DNA from: Micromonospora radicis
GTDB taxonomy: Bacteria; Actinomycetota; Actinomycetes; Mycobacteriales; Micromonosporaceae
Direction: 5' to 3'
DNA: 64,000 nucleotides
Assembly: GCF_003583405.1 (NCBI RefSeq)
Contig: NZ_QXEC01000003.1
Coordinates: 124,001-188,000 of the forward strand
Positions 43,067 through 54,889 of the stretch are shown one piece after another. Under the pieces are notes generated by a model that had not been told where the DNA came from, did no database searches, and saw only the letters and a list, made by a program, of their open reading frames with translations. Position 1 is the stretch's first letter. Each line of letters opens with the position of its first letter. The translations under genes and the position numbers were made by a program.

Positions 43067-44838
43067 TCACCGGTAGGCCCGGGCATTGATGGCGACGAGT
43101 TCGGCGTACGGGCCGGACCCGGCGCTGAGCGTGGCGTGGTCACCGGCCTCGACGACCCGACCGTCGCGGACCACGATGATGAGGTCGGCGGTGCGGACGG
43201 TGGCGAACCGGTGCGAGACCAGCAGGGTGATCGCCCCGGTCTGCCGGCCCACCCGGGCCGCCTGCTGCGCGTAGTGCTCGAACATGGCCAGCTCGGCTTC
43301 CGGGTCCATCGCCGTCGTCGGCTCGTCGAGCACCAGCAGCATCGGTGCCGGGCGGGCCAGCGCGCGGGCCAGGGCGACCTTCTGCCACTGCCCACCGGAC
43401 AGTTCCGCGCCGCTGCCGCCCTTGCCGAGCACCGTGTCGAGGCCGTCGGGCAGTTGACGCAGCACGTCGTCGGCCCGGGCGAGCCGCAGCGCGTCACGTA
43501 CCGGCTGGTCGGCGAAGCCGCTGTCGAGGTCGCCGATCCCGACGGCATGACGGGTCCGGAACTCGTAGCGCACCGCGTCCTGGAAGGCGACGGAGATCCG
43601 CTCGCGCCACCGGTCGGGTCGGATCCGGTGCAGGTCCTCATCGTCGAGCAGGATCCGGCCGCTACTCGGGCGGTACAGCCCGCAGAGCAGCTTCACCAGG
43701 GTCGACTTGCCGGCGCCGTTCTCCCCCACCACCGCCACCGTGCTGCCGGCCGGCAGTGTCACGGTGACGTCGCGCAGCGCCGGCCGGTCGGCCCCGGGGT
43801 AGCTGAACGAGACGTCCCGCAGGGCGATGCCGTGCCGCAGCCGGTCCGGCGGCGGCAGATCACCGGGGTCGGCGTCCTGCACGGCGGCGCGCAGCTGCGC
43901 CATCCGCCGGTAGAGCGCCGCCATCCGTTGCAGGTCGCGCAGGAGGGTCACGGTGGCGGTCACCTGCTGGTTGATCTGGGCGGCGAGGACCACGACCAGG
44001 ATGACGTCGCCGACCCCGCGCTGGCCGGCGACCGCCGCCCGGACCAGCAACAGCACGGAGCCGACGTAGGCCAGCGCGAACGTCACCTGACCGGCGGTAC
44101 GCAGCACGGCCGCGCGCAGGTCGGTCCGGAACAGCCGGGCCGTCACGTCCGACCAGAGTCCGGCGTGCCGGCGGCGCAGTTCGTCGGCGAGCCCGAACAC
44201 CCGTAGCTCGCTGGCCGCGGGCAGTTGCGTGGTCAGGTTGAACAGATGCAGCGCCGTACGGGTGGTCTGCGCCGTGTCCGTCTTGGCGGCGTCCACCAGG
44301 TGCTCGGCCCGTCGGCTGAGGTAGAGCGACGGCACCGCCGCCAGCGGCAGCAGCAGCAGGAGCGGGTGCATCCGGACCAGCAGCACCACGGTGATGCCCA
44401 CGGCGATCACCAGGCCGAGCCCGTTGAGCAGCGCCTCCAGCCCTCGGCCGAACTGGCGGATCTCGCGTTGCAGCACGGTCACCGTGTCGCTGGTCGCCGC
44501 CTGCTCGTGGTGGGTGATGCCGACCGAGCCGTTGGAGAGCGCGATGAGTTGCTGGTCGAAGTCGAGTTCGGCCAGTTCGGCCAGCTCGAAGTAGGCGAGG
44601 TGGGCGAAGTGGCCGAAGGTGACGGTGGCGAACGCGAGGACGCCGGCAACCAGCCCGGCCAGCAGCGCCGTACCCTTGTCCCCGGCCACCACCGCGTCGG
44701 TCATCCGGCCCAGCACCAGCGCGAGCAGCGGCGCCGCCGACGCGCCCGCTACGACGAAGAAGAGCGCGGTGACCGTCTTGCCGCGGTGCATCCGCCACGC
44801 CGTGGCCAGCATCCGCCAGCTGCCGGCGAACGTCGCGC

Positions 44839-44842
<4 letters not shown>
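43067..44842 (-). CDS. ABC exporter, fused membrane-ATPase half-transporter (second of pair)
   Basis: A 591-aa half-transporter with an N-terminal six-helix exporter domain (about 20-310) and a C-terminal ATPase: Walker A VGENGAGKSTLVKLL, signature LSGGQWQKVALARAL, Walker B LLVLDEPTTAMD, H-loop LLVSHRFATV. Start GTG 44842 overlaps the first exporter's stop by 4 nt. The two probably form a heterodimer exporting the cluster product. Confidence 0.93.
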
Positions 44843-46782
<1,940 letters not shown>

Positions 46783-46808
46783 CACACCTCCAGCTCGGTC
46801 CTGGTCCG

Positions 46809-46829
46809 CCCACGCTCCGGGGGCGTGGG
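46809..46829 (-). terminator. Small hairpin upstream of the exporter pair
   Basis: Perfect 7-bp arms 46809-46815 and 46823-46829 with a 7-nt loop, between the APH-like gene end (47045) and the exporter start. Could be a weak terminator or leader structure. Confidence 0.35.
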
Positions 46830-47044
46830 TGCGGGTGGTGCGCCGAACGGCGTGCGGACATGGCCGACCGCGCGCGGATCCGGTCAACCGTCGTCGCCGG
46901 GGTCGGCGTCACCTCAAGCCCGGCGGGCCCTGACCGCCGGTGATCGGCGTTCGGAGCGGGTGGGACCGGGCTTGGCGTCCATGCTGGACGGCAGGCCACC
47001 GGACCCGCATCTTCCAAGATGCGCTGCTCCGGCCGCGCCGGCCG

Positions 47045-47821
47045 TCAGGCGTCGGTGTACCGCCGGAGGCGGTGCAGTTCGGCCAGCCGGCGGCGGGCGT
47101 ACACCGGCTCGGCCCGCCAGCACGTCGCCGTCTCCCAGGCGAGGCCGGCGGCACGCAGCTGGGCCCGGTCGCCCGGCCACGGCGTGCCCACCCCGTCGGG
47201 CAGGAGGGCGTAGTCGAACCAGGGCACGTCCACCCGGGCCTCGTCCCAGTCCAGCAGGGTGACCCGGGCGCCGTCGACCAGCACGTTGGTGGGGCCGACG
47301 TCACCGTGCACGACGCAACGCGGCCCCTGCTGCACCGGCAGCCAGGCCGATCGCACCATCGCGGCCACCGAGGCGGGCATCGCGTCCAGCCGCACGTCCC
47401 CGCCGCTCCCCTCGTCGAGCAGCACCCCACTGGCGGCGAACCCGGGGCGCTGCGGCCAGCCGGTCGTCGCCGCGTGCAGCACCGCGAGCTGGTCGGCGAC
47501 CCGCCGCCAGTCGGCCGGTTCGGTCGGATACCGGCCGGGGACGAACCCACTGACCAGCAGGCCGTCCACGTGCCGGCGACCGTCGTCGGTGGGCACCGGT
47601 TCCGGTGTCGCCACCCCCAGCTCACGCAGCTGTTCCAGCAGGTCCAGTTCCCACTCCAGGGCGGCGCGGGGCCGGGTCGAGCGGCGGACCACCAGCGGCA
47701 CCCCGGCCCGCTCGGCGAGCAGCACCTCGTTGCGGTGCCCGCCGGCCAACGGGCGGACCAACTTCACCCCGGCCCACGCCGCGAGCGCGTCCCATCCGTT
47801 GCCGCGAGCAGGTTCGTCCAT
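47045..47821 (-). CDS. APH-family phosphotransferase
   Basis: A 258-aa kinase of the aminoglycoside/choline phosphotransferase family. The catalytic loop CVVHGDVGPTNVLVDG (HGD...N) and Mg-binding LLDWDEARVDVPWFDY are present. In an amino-sugar-containing cluster such an enzyme may inactivate the product inside the producer or phosphorylate an intermediate; which one cannot be told. GAGGGTGG precedes ATG 47821. It is divergent from the methyltransferase gene 163 bp away. Confidence 0.85.
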   Translation of the reverse strand: MDEPARGNGWDALAAWAGVKLVRPLAGGHRNEVLLAERAGVPLVVRRSTRPRAALEWELDLLEQLRELGVATPEPVPTDDGRRHVDGLLVSGFVPGRYPTEPADWRRVADQLAVLHAATTGWPQRPGFAASGVLLDEGSGGDVRLDAMPASVAAMVRSAWLPVQQGPRCVVHGDVGPTNVLVDGARVTLLDWDEARVDVPWFDYALLPDGVGTPWPGDRAQLRAAGLAWETATCWRAEPVYARRRLAELHRLRRYTDA

Positions 47822-47984
47822 GCCGCCACCCTCGTCGTCGGCCACAACGAGCCAGACTAACCGAGCAGGACCGACGGCAGCCGGGCCGCGACCCCGCCGT
47901 TGGGGGCGACGCTGGTGCTGCCCGCATGGGTACGCCCGCACGGACAGATGTCCCTCGACCGCGCCGGTGGAAACACTGTGGGGC

Positions 47985-48899
47985 ATGAGTATCGAGGCGG
48001 ACACCTGGGATAGCGAGCTGTCCGGCGTCGCCCGGACCGCCCGTTGGACCGCGGCAGCGCGGGCCCGGGAGACAGCCCGCCCGGACCGGCTCTTCGACGA
48101 CCCGTTCGCCGCGCTGCTCGCGGGCGCCGACGGGGACGCCCTGCTGCGGCACTTCCACACCGAACGGGCCGCCGCCGACGGCAACCCGGTCCTGCCCATC
48201 CGCACCCGGTGGTTCGACGACTTCCTGCGCGGCAGCGTCACGCCGGGCTGCCAGGTGGTCGGTCTGGGCGCCGGGTTGGACACCCGGGCGTACCGGCTGG
48301 ACTGGCCCGCGGGGGTGGTGGTGTTCGAGGTGGACCAGGCCGCGGTGCTGGACTACAAGCAGCAGCGGCTGGCCCGGGTCGTCAACGTGGCGCGGTGCGA
48401 ACGCCGGACCGTGGCGACCGACTTCACGGGTGAGTGGGGGCCGGCGCTGCTCGACGCCGGTTTCGACCCGGCGGCACGGACCGTGTGGTTCGCCGAAGGA
48501 CTGCTGTTCTACCTGCCGGCGCCGCTGGCCACCGCGGTGGCGACCCAGGCCGCCGAGCTCTCCGCCGTGGGCAGCCGGATCGCGGTGGACCTGATCGGTA
48601 CCGGAATCTTCCGGCTGCGCTACATGCGACCGTTCCTCGACAAGCTGGTCGAGGCCGGCAGCCCGTGGCGGTTCGGCACCGACACACCGGCCGAGTTCCT
48701 CCGGCAGGCCGGTTGGGCGGTCGAGCAGGTCACCGAGCCCGGCGCGGCCGGGACCGACTACGGGCGCTGGCCGCAGGGCGCGCCGCCGGTGGCCTTCCCG
48801 CAGCTTCCCCGCAGCTATCTCGTCACCGCCGGCCGCAGCGCCGGCGGCCCCGGCACCACACCCGACGGCGCTGCTGCGGCGTCGGATGCCCATCGCTGA
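47985..48899 (+). CDS. Class I SAM methyltransferase, LCM/TIGR00027 type
   Basis: A 304-aa methyltransferase of the leucine-carboxyl-methyltransferase-like group. VARTARWTAAARARETARPDRLFDDPFAALLAG, VVGLGAGLDTRAYRLDWP (SAM site), VFEVDQAAVLDYK and WFAEGLLFYLP are family hallmarks. The group methylates carboxylates or hydroxyls of small molecules in many clusters. It is the first gene of the plus-strand run leading to the BtrH-like gene 17 bp downstream. Confidence 0.88.
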   Translation: MSIEADTWDSELSGVARTARWTAAARARETARPDRLFDDPFAALLAGADGDALLRHFHTERAAADGNPVLPIRTRWFDDFLRGSVTPGCQVVGLGAGLDTRAYRLDWPAGVVVFEVDQAAVLDYKQQRLARVVNVARCERRTVATDFTGEWGPALLDAGFDPAARTVWFAEGLLFYLPAPLATAVATQAAELSAVGSRIAVDLIGTGIFRLRYMRPFLDKLVEAGSPWRFGTDTPAEFLRQAGWAVEQVTEPGAAGTDYGRWPQGAPPVAFPQLPRSYLVTAGRSAGGPGTTPDGAAAASDAHR

Positions 48900-48916
48900 G
48901 ACAGGAGTTGGCCCCG

Positions 48917-49819
48917 ATGCCCGTTCAGTTCTCCGGAGAGACACATGGCTGCTTCTCCGACTCCCTCCAGATGGCCTTCGGCGACGAGGGCCCCGGCGAG
49001 ACCGTGGTCGAGGTGCTGACCGGGTCGGCCTTCGGCATGTACCTGCACCACGACGGGCGCCCGTTCTTCGCCCCGGGCGGCTGGAACCCGGAGAAGGGCA
49101 TCGCCAACGTGCTGGACCTGCTCGGCTGGACGTGCGAGCGGACCGGCGGCTCCGTCGACGAGGTGGTCCGGGCGTTGGCGAAGGTGGACGACCAGCACCG
49201 GGCGATGGCCGGCCCGGTGGAGATGGGACTGCTCCCGCACCATCCGGGGCTCGGCCAGCCCATCGGAGCCGACCACTACCTGGTGGTCGTCGGCTTCGAC
49301 GGGGAGAACGTGGTGATCCACGACCCGCGCGCGCATCCGTACACGGTGCTGCCGGTACAGAAGCTGCTCGACGCGTGGCGCACCGAGACGCTGTCCTACA
49401 CCGTCCCGGACTTCAACCTGCGTACCGGCTTCCGGCGGGTACGCGAGGTCGACACCGCCGACGCGGTACGCCGGCTGCTGCCGATCGCCGCCGACATGGT
49501 CGCGCCGGATGCCTCCGCGGAGGCGGCCGAGGGCGCGGCGAAGGTGCTCGACGGCGGGCTGAGCACCTTCCTCTTCTTCCATCTGGCCGACTTCATGGTG
49601 TGCGTGGGCGCGCGGCGGCGCAACGACGCGGCCGTGGTGCTCGCCCGGTACGGCTACACCCGGGTGGCGGAGGTACTGGACCAGCAGGCCCGGCTGATCG
49701 GGTCGATGGAGTACCCGCTGGTCGCCGGGGACTACGCCGCCGCCGCGGCGACGATGCGCAAGCTCGCGCCCACGTTCGCCCAGTTGGAGACCGAGCTGCG
49801 GGCGGCGGTCCGGGCGTGA
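48917..49819 (+). CDS. BtrH-like acyltransferase (papain/C39-like N-terminal domain)
   Basis: A 300-aa protein of the butirosin-biosynthesis-protein-H family. The N-terminal cysteine-hydrolase-like domain has Cys12 (GCFSDSL), His120 (GADHYLVVVGFDG) and Asp136 (VIHDPRAHPY), a probable catalytic triad. The C-terminal helical part matches the DUF4872-like extension. In butirosin BtrH moves an acyl chain from an acyl carrier protein onto an amine of the aminoglycoside. A carrier protein, a decarboxylase of the BtrK type and amino-sugar genes are in the same cluster, so the same amide-forming role is proposed. ACAGGAG precedes ATG. Confidence 0.8.
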   Translation: MPVQFSGETHGCFSDSLQMAFGDEGPGETVVEVLTGSAFGMYLHHDGRPFFAPGGWNPEKGIANVLDLLGWTCERTGGSVDEVVRALAKVDDQHRAMAGPVEMGLLPHHPGLGQPIGADHYLVVVGFDGENVVIHDPRAHPYTVLPVQKLLDAWRTETLSYTVPDFNLRTGFRRVREVDTADAVRRLLPIAADMVAPDASAEAAEGAAKVLDGGLSTFLFFHLADFMVCVGARRRNDAAVVLARYGYTRVAEVLDQQARLIGSMEYPLVAGDYAAAAATMRKLAPTFAQLETELRAAVRA

Positions 49820-49891
49820 GGCACGACTACGCGGCAGTGGCCCGTCCTCACCCGGGCGGGGCCCTGGTGCGAGGAACGGAAGGCTGACCCG

Positions 49892-50695
49892 ATGCACGCG
49901 ATCCTGCTCGTGGGGGGACGGGGCACCCGCCTCATGCCACACACCCGCAACCGCCCCAAGGCACTGATGCCGATGGGGCGACACTCCCTGCTGGAGATCA
50001 GCCTGCGCCGGCTGCACGCCTGCGGGTTCACCCGGGCGACGCTCTGCGTCTCGCACCTGGGCTCGATGATCCGCTCCGCGATCGGCGACGGTTCCCGGCT
50101 CGGCCTGCGGGTGGACTACTGCGTCGACGAACGTCCGATGGGTACCGCCGCGCCGCTGCTGCTCGTCGCGGACTGGACCGAACCCGCCGTGGTGATGAAC
50201 GGCGACCTGCTGACCTCACTCGACTTCGGTGACCTGCACCGGCGACACGTGGCCAGCGGTGCCGGGTTGACCGTGGCGTACCAGCGGTACTGGGTCTCCA
50301 CCGGGGTCGGGCTGCTCCGCACCGACGGTGACCGGGTCCGTCGGGTGCACGAGAAGCCGACCTTCGAGTGGAACGTGTGCTGCGGGATCTACGTGGCCGA
50401 CCCGGACGTCCGGTCGTACATCCGGGCCGGCGAGCCGACCGACATGCCGGCCCTCATCAACGCGCTGACCGACGCCGGTCGACCGGTCAACGGTCACGCC
50501 TTCAACGAGTCCTGGCACGACGTGGGCACACCGGCCCGTTACGAGCAGGCGCAGGCCGACTTCCTGGCGGATCCCGACCGGTACCTGCGGTTGGTGCCGT
50601 CCACGCCACCGGCGCAGCGGTCGCGCCCGGAACTCGACGTCGTCTTCCTCGACGAGCCGGTGACGGGCAGTGCCACGATCGAGACGTGGACGTGA
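49892..50695 (+). CDS. Sugar-1-phosphate nucleotidyltransferase
   Basis: A 267-aa enzyme making an NDP-sugar. The activation loop VGGRGTRLMPHTRNRPKALMP and the metal site VMNGDLLTSLDF are clear, and the C-terminal FNESWHDVGTPARYEQA is typical. Base and sugar specificity are not readable. The stop TGA overlaps the GTG start of the GT4 gene. Confidence 0.92.
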   Translation: MHAILLVGGRGTRLMPHTRNRPKALMPMGRHSLLEISLRRLHACGFTRATLCVSHLGSMIRSAIGDGSRLGLRVDYCVDERPMGTAAPLLLVADWTEPAVVMNGDLLTSLDFGDLHRRHVASGAGLTVAYQRYWVSTGVGLLRTDGDRVRRVHEKPTFEWNVCCGIYVADPDVRSYIRAGEPTDMPALINALTDAGRPVNGHAFNESWHDVGTPARYEQAQADFLADPDRYLRLVPSTPPAQRSRPELDVVFLDEPVTGSATIETWT

Positions 50696-51789
50696 GCGGC
50701 GGTACCGGCGAGGTCCTCGTGGTCTTCGCCGGCTACGGGCCGGCACGGGCCGGGGCGGAGCGGATGGCGGTCCGCGCCGCGACGGGCCTGGCCGCGCGGT
50801 CGCGGCGGGTGACGGCGCTGGTGACCGACGCCCATCCGGAGACCGTGGCCGGTCTGCGCGCCGCCGGGGTGCCGCTCCACGCCGACGCCGCCGAGCTGCT
50901 ACGGGCCCGCCCGGACTTCGCCCCGTCGGTGGTGCACGCCTTCGACCTGGCCCGCCCCGACGCGCCGGCCGAGGCGGTGCGGCTGGCCCGCCGGTACGGC
51001 GTCCAACTGGTGCTGACCCCCTGCTCGGCGCCGCAGGTGTGGCCCGATGCGGTCCGGGCCGGTGAGGTCTGCCGGGCCGCCGACGTGGTCTTCGCCCTGA
51101 CCGCCGCGGAGGTGACCGCGCTGAGCGGCCTGGGTGTGCCGGCCGACCGGATCCGCCGGCTGCCCTCCGCCTCGGACCTGACCGGGCCGGTCGACACCGC
51201 GGGGTTCCGGCGCCGCCACGGCATCGACGGGCCGTTCGTCCTCTTCGTCGGGCGGCGGATGGTCAGCAAGGGGTACCGGACCCTGCTGGAGGCGATGGCC
51301 CCGGTGTGGCGGCGGTTGCCCGCCACCCGGTTCGTCTTCGTCGGCCCGGACGTCGATCCGGACGCCCCCGCCCACTTCGCCGCCCACGCGGATCCGCGCC
51401 TGCACGACCTGGGCGCGGTCGACGAGCAGACCAAACACGACGCGATCGCCGCCTGCGAGCTGCTCTGCCTGCCCAGCGTCGCGGACGTGTTCCCACTGGT
51501 CTTCGCCGAGGCCTGGACGTGTGGCCGGCCGGTGGTCAGCGGGGCGTTCTCCGGCGCGTACGAGGTGGTGCGGCAGGGCGTGGACGGGCTCGTCGTCCCG
51601 CCCGGCCCGGCGCGCCTGGCCGCCGGGCTGATCGAGCTGCTCGGCGACGACGTGCGACGTCGGCAACTCGGGGCGGCGGGGCGGCGCCGCGCCGAGCGGT
51701 CGTTCGGCTGGGATCGGGTCCTCGACGCCTACGAATCGAGCTACGCGCCCTCGCCCGGCCCGGCCGCTCCGACCACGGTACCGCGGTGA
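50692..51789 (+). CDS. GT4 glycosyltransferase
   Basis: A 365-aa retaining GT-B-fold transferase. The C-terminal domain has FVGRRMVSKGYRTLLEAM, LGAVDEQTKHDAIAACELLCLPS and the E-x7-E-like VFAEAWTCGRPVVSGAF-GAYEVV. The N-terminal domain begins VLVVFAGYGPARAGAERMA. Donor and acceptor unknown. GTG 50692 is coupled to the nucleotidyltransferase, suggesting that enzyme supplies its donor. Confidence 0.88.
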   Translation: MSGGTGEVLVVFAGYGPARAGAERMAVRAATGLAARSRRVTALVTDAHPETVAGLRAAGVPLHADAAELLRARPDFAPSVVHAFDLARPDAPAEAVRLARRYGVQLVLTPCSAPQVWPDAVRAGEVCRAADVVFALTAAEVTALSGLGVPADRIRRLPSASDLTGPVDTAGFRRRHGIDGPFVLFVGRRMVSKGYRTLLEAMAPVWRRLPATRFVFVGPDVDPDAPAHFAAHADPRLHDLGAVDEQTKHDAIAACELLCLPSVADVFPLVFAEAWTCGRPVVSGAFSGAYEVVRQGVDGLVVPPGPARLAAGLIELLGDDVRRRQLGAAGRRRAERSFGWDRVLDAYESSYAPSPGPAAPTTVPR

Positions 51790-51835
51790 GCGGCACCCGG
51801 TACCTCCTGCCCATCGCCCGGAAGGATGCACACCG

Positions 51836-52996
51836 ATGAGCGCACCGACCGCCCCACGTTGGCGGGTCACTCTGGCCGACAACACCGTCGACGAGCAGGA
51901 GATCGCGGCGGTCACCGACGTGCTGCGCTCACGCTGGCTCTCCGCCGGTACGCAGACCGCCGCCTTCGAACGGGAGTTCGCCGACCGGCTCGGTGCCGAC
52001 GACGCCGTCGCGGTCAGCAGTGGCACGGCCGCGCTGCACCTGGCGATGATGGCCCTCGACCTGGGACCGGGCGATGAGGTGATCATGCCGGCGCTGACGT
52101 TCGTGGCCTCCGCCGCGGTGGTGGCGCTGGCCGGCGCCACCCCGGTCCTCGCCGACGTGTGCGCCCCGGACGACCTCACCGTGGATCCGGCGGACGTGAC
52201 CCGGCTGGTCACCCCGCGAACCCGGGCCGTCGTCGCGATGCACTACGCCGGCTACCCGGCGGACCTGGCCGCGCTGCGGATGGTCTGCGACCGGCACGGC
52301 GTGGTCCTGGTCGAGGACGCCGCCCACGCCCCGGTCGTCGAGCACGAGGGGCGGATGCTCGGGACGCACGGCGACATCGGCTGTTTCAGCTTCTTCGCCA
52401 CCAAGAACGTCACCTCCGGTGAGGGTGGGATGGTGCTCGCCGGCGATCCCGCGGTACGGGAACGGATCCGGCTGGCCCGCTCACACCACCTGACCACCTC
52501 CACCTGGGACCGGCGCAGCTCGGGCGACGCCAGCTACGACGTCGCCGGGATCGGGCTGAACTACCGGCCGACGGAGGTCTCCGCCGCGCTGGGGCGCGTC
52601 CAGCTGGGCCGGCTCGGCCGGGACCGGCAGCGGCGCCGGGAACTGGTCGCGACGTACCGGGAGGTGCTCGCGGCGGCACCCGAGCTGGTGCTGCCGTTCG
52701 CCGGGCGGACCGGCGACTCCGCGCTGCACCTGATGCCGGTGGTGCTGCCCGAGGGGACCGATCGGGGCGGGGTACGCGAGGGACTCGCCGCCGCCGGCGT
52801 CCAGACCTCCGTGCACTATCCGCCGGTGCACCACCTGTCGGCCTACCGGGACAGCGCGGGCGCGGGTCGTTCGGCGCTGACCGTGACCGACGCGGTGGCA
52901 CCACGACTGCTGTCGCTGCCGCTGCACAGCCGGATGTCCGACGACGACGCCGTACTGGCCGGGCGGGCGTTGCTGAGTTGTCTGCGGGGGCGCTGA
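51836..52996 (+). CDS. DegT/DnrJ/EryC1 sugar aminotransferase
   Basis: A 386-aa PLP aminotransferase making an amino sugar (or aminocyclitol). Conserved parts: SSGTAALHLAMMAL, the PLP-contact VEDAAHAPVVEHEG, FSFFATKNVTSGEGGMV with Schiff-base Lys190, and GLNYRPTEVSAALG. GGAAGGA precedes ATG 51836. It follows the glycosyltransferase by 46 bp and is followed by the carrier protein. Confidence 0.93.
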   Translation: MSAPTAPRWRVTLADNTVDEQEIAAVTDVLRSRWLSAGTQTAAFEREFADRLGADDAVAVSSGTAALHLAMMALDLGPGDEVIMPALTFVASAAVVALAGATPVLADVCAPDDLTVDPADVTRLVTPRTRAVVAMHYAGYPADLAALRMVCDRHGVVLVEDAAHAPVVEHEGRMLGTHGDIGCFSFFATKNVTSGEGGMVLAGDPAVRERIRLARSHHLTTSTWDRRSSGDASYDVAGIGLNYRPTEVSAALGRVQLGRLGRDRQRRRELVATYREVLAAAPELVLPFAGRTGDSALHLMPVVLPEGTDRGGVREGLAAAGVQTSVHYPPVHHLSAYRDSAGAGRSALTVTDAVAPRLLSLPLHSRMSDDDAVLAGRALLSCLRGR

Positions 52997-53107
52997 GGGG
53001 TGGTGCCCGCGGCGGGCACCCGCCGCGCCACCGGCCCCGCCCCCGCCCCGGCCCCGGCCCGACCCGGCCCGGCCGCACGATCCCCCATCGACTGGACGGA
53101 GCACATC

Positions 53108-53383
53108 ATGATCTCTCCACCCACCGCCGCCTCGGTCGAGGCGACCATCATCCGCCTGCTGATCGAGATGACCGGGATCGATGCGGCGAGGCTGACCGGC
53201 GACACCAAGATCTTCATGGAGCTCGGCCTGAACTCGGCCATGATCCTCGAACTGTTGATGCGACTGGAGGAGGACCTCGGCCGGCCGATGGTCGGCCAGG
53301 TGGACTGGTTGCACATGGAGACCATCGCCGACCTGGCCGGGTTCGTCGCCGGACGGCAGGACGGCAGCGCGCCCCGGTCCTGA
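53108..53383 (+). CDS. Acyl carrier protein 1
   Basis: A 91-aa carrier protein. The phosphopantetheine attachment site is Ser43 in FMELGLNSAMILELL, a variant of the usual DSL motif. Helix 1 (ATIIRLLIEMTG) and helix 3/4 are typical. GGACGGAG stands before ATG 53108. It could carry the chain for the BtrH-like enzyme encoded upstream in the same run. Ends just before a convergent terminator. Confidence 0.88.
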   Translation: MISPPTAASVEATIIRLLIEMTGIDAARLTGDTKIFMELGLNSAMILELLMRLEEDLGRPMVGQVDWLHMETIADLAGFVAGRQDGSAPRS

Positions 53384-53390
53384 ACCGGGC

Positions 53391-53421
53391 GGTGCCGGCC
53401 CCGGCTGCCGGGGCCGGCACC
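53391..53421. terminator. Bidirectional 14-bp hairpin terminator
   Basis: Perfect arms 53391-53404 and 53408-53421 with loop CTG between the convergent carrier-protein and MaoC-like genes. Confidence 0.8.
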
Positions 53422-53432
53422 GCGGCGGATCC

Positions 53433-53888
53433 TCAGGCGTAGTTGTGCACCAGCACCTGCGCGACGCAGACCGGCACCCGGCGCCGCTCCGTCTCGAAGG
53501 TCAGGCTCAGCGCCAGCTGGACGCCGTTGCGCAACGGCCGGACCTCACGCAGCCGCACCCCCGCCCGGATCCGGGAGCCGACGAGCACGGGCGACAGGAA
53601 GCGGACCCGGTCGCAGCCGTAGTTCACCTTCATGCGTACGCCCTCGGGAACCAGCACCTGCTCCAGTACCCGGGAGGTCAGGGCGAGGATGAGGAACCCG
53701 TGGACGACGGTGCCGCCGAACGGGCCGTCGGCGGCCCGCTTCGGGTCGACGTGAATCCACTGGTGGTCGCCGATCGCCTCGGCGAAGCGGTCCACCTGTT
53801 CCTGGTCGATCGACATCCACTCGCTGAAGCCGAGGTGCTGCCCGACCAGGTCGCGCAGGGGCTCGGCCTCGGTACCGACAATGATCAT
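53433..53888 (-). CDS. MaoC-like dehydratase
   Basis: A 151-aa hot-dog-fold protein. GFSEWMSIDQEQVDRFAEAIGDHQWIHVDPKRA carries the hydratase-2 Asp-x4-His motif (DHQWIH), followed by FGGTVVHGFLILAL. It would hydrate or dehydrate an acyl-thioester. GAGAGAGG precedes ATG 53888. Last gene of the eight-gene minus-strand operon. Confidence 0.88.
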   Translation of the reverse strand: MIIVGTEAEPLRDLVGQHLGFSEWMSIDQEQVDRFAEAIGDHQWIHVDPKRAADGPFGGTVVHGFLILALTSRVLEQVLVPEGVRMKVNYGCDRVRFLSPVLVGSRIRAGVRLREVRPLRNGVQLALSLTFETERRRVPVCVAQVLVHNYA

Positions 53889-53937
53889 GTTGCCTCTCTC
53901 CTCGGGTCGGGTGATCGGACGGCCAGGGGTCACCGGG

Positions 53938-54882
53938 TCACTGGACGAGGAAGTAGGCCGGCCCCAGCCGCTCCGGCGCCGACGCGTCGGCGGTCGCGCC
54001 CAGGTGACGCAGGAACGGGACGTCCAGGCCCAGGTCCACCCGCCAGTACGCGCCGCCGGGGCTGCGGTGGGCGGGCCAGTCGTCGCCGAGCAGTCCCCAG
54101 CCGACCAGCGTGTGGAGGAAGAACGGATCCGCCGGCCACCAGCGGCCCTCGGCGTCACGCAGCTCCAGCCAGTGGTGCCGGTTGGCGAAGGGGCGCGACA
54201 GGCACAGTCCGGTGGCCGCCCGGACCGGCGTACCGAGTTCGCCGCCCCGGTGCACCAGGTGGCGCACCGCGAGGGTGCAGTCGGCCAGGCCGGTCTCCCG
54301 CACGAATCCCAGATCGGCGGTGAGTCCCGGCGGCAGCAGGTGGAACCGCAGCCGCGCCGCCTCGTCGAAGAGTCGCCGTTGCGCGGGGGTGGGCGCCGTC
54401 GGTGCGGCGGCCGGGACGAGTTCGAGGTCCATCTCGAACCGGGCCGCCTCGGGTCGCCGGGTCGCCACGACCTGCGGCGCGGACGTCACCGCCGGGTCCA
54501 GGTGGAAGGAACAGCCGGTGCAGTGCTCCCGCGCCGGGCAGTACGCGCGCACGATCACCGTACGGCGCGGGGTGGCCGCGGCCCCGGTGGCGCGCAGAGC
54601 CGCCGCCATCGCCTCGTACGTGGACCGCTGCGGTGACCGCACTTCCAGCGCAAGTGCCGCGTTACGCAGGTCGTAGCGGTCGAACAGCGGGCCGTCGGCT
54701 CTCCGGGAGTGTGGGAGACCCAGCTCGACCAGCTGCTCCAGGCAGGCCCGGGGCAGCCGGTGGAACTGTGCGGCGTGCTCCAGCGACGTCTCGAAGGTCC
54801 GGTGCTCGTCGGGTACCAGACCGGCCTGCCGCACCACGGCCTCGAGCCTCGTCGAAGCGGCGGTCCGCTCCGGGGTGGACAT
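53938..54882 (-). CDS. Transglutaminase-like protein with N-terminal Cys cluster
   Basis: A 314-aa protein. The C-terminal half has the transglutaminase-core order Cys202 (LADCTLAVRHLV), His237 (RHHWLEL) and Asp252 (WWPADPFF), a Cys-His-Asp triad. Upstream, CPAREHCTGC (Cys115, Cys121, Cys124) looks like a metal-binding knot. The first 100 residues are helical and unassigned. AdmF of andrimid shows that such folds can form amide bonds from carrier-bound acyl groups, so this is a second candidate amide-forming enzyme in the cluster. It starts 8 bp after the methyltransferase stop. Confidence 0.7.
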   Translation of the reverse strand: MSTPERTAASTRLEAVVRQAGLVPDEHRTFETSLEHAAQFHRLPRACLEQLVELGLPHSRRADGPLFDRYDLRNAALALEVRSPQRSTYEAMAAALRATGAAATPRRTVIVRAYCPAREHCTGCSFHLDPAVTSAPQVVATRRPEAARFEMDLELVPAAAPTAPTPAQRRLFDEAARLRFHLLPPGLTADLGFVRETGLADCTLAVRHLVHRGGELGTPVRAATGLCLSRPFANRHHWLELRDAEGRWWPADPFFLHTLVGWGLLGDDWPAHRSPGGAYWRVDLGLDVPFLRHLGATADASAPERLGPAYFLVQ

Positions 54883-54889
54883 CGACGCC

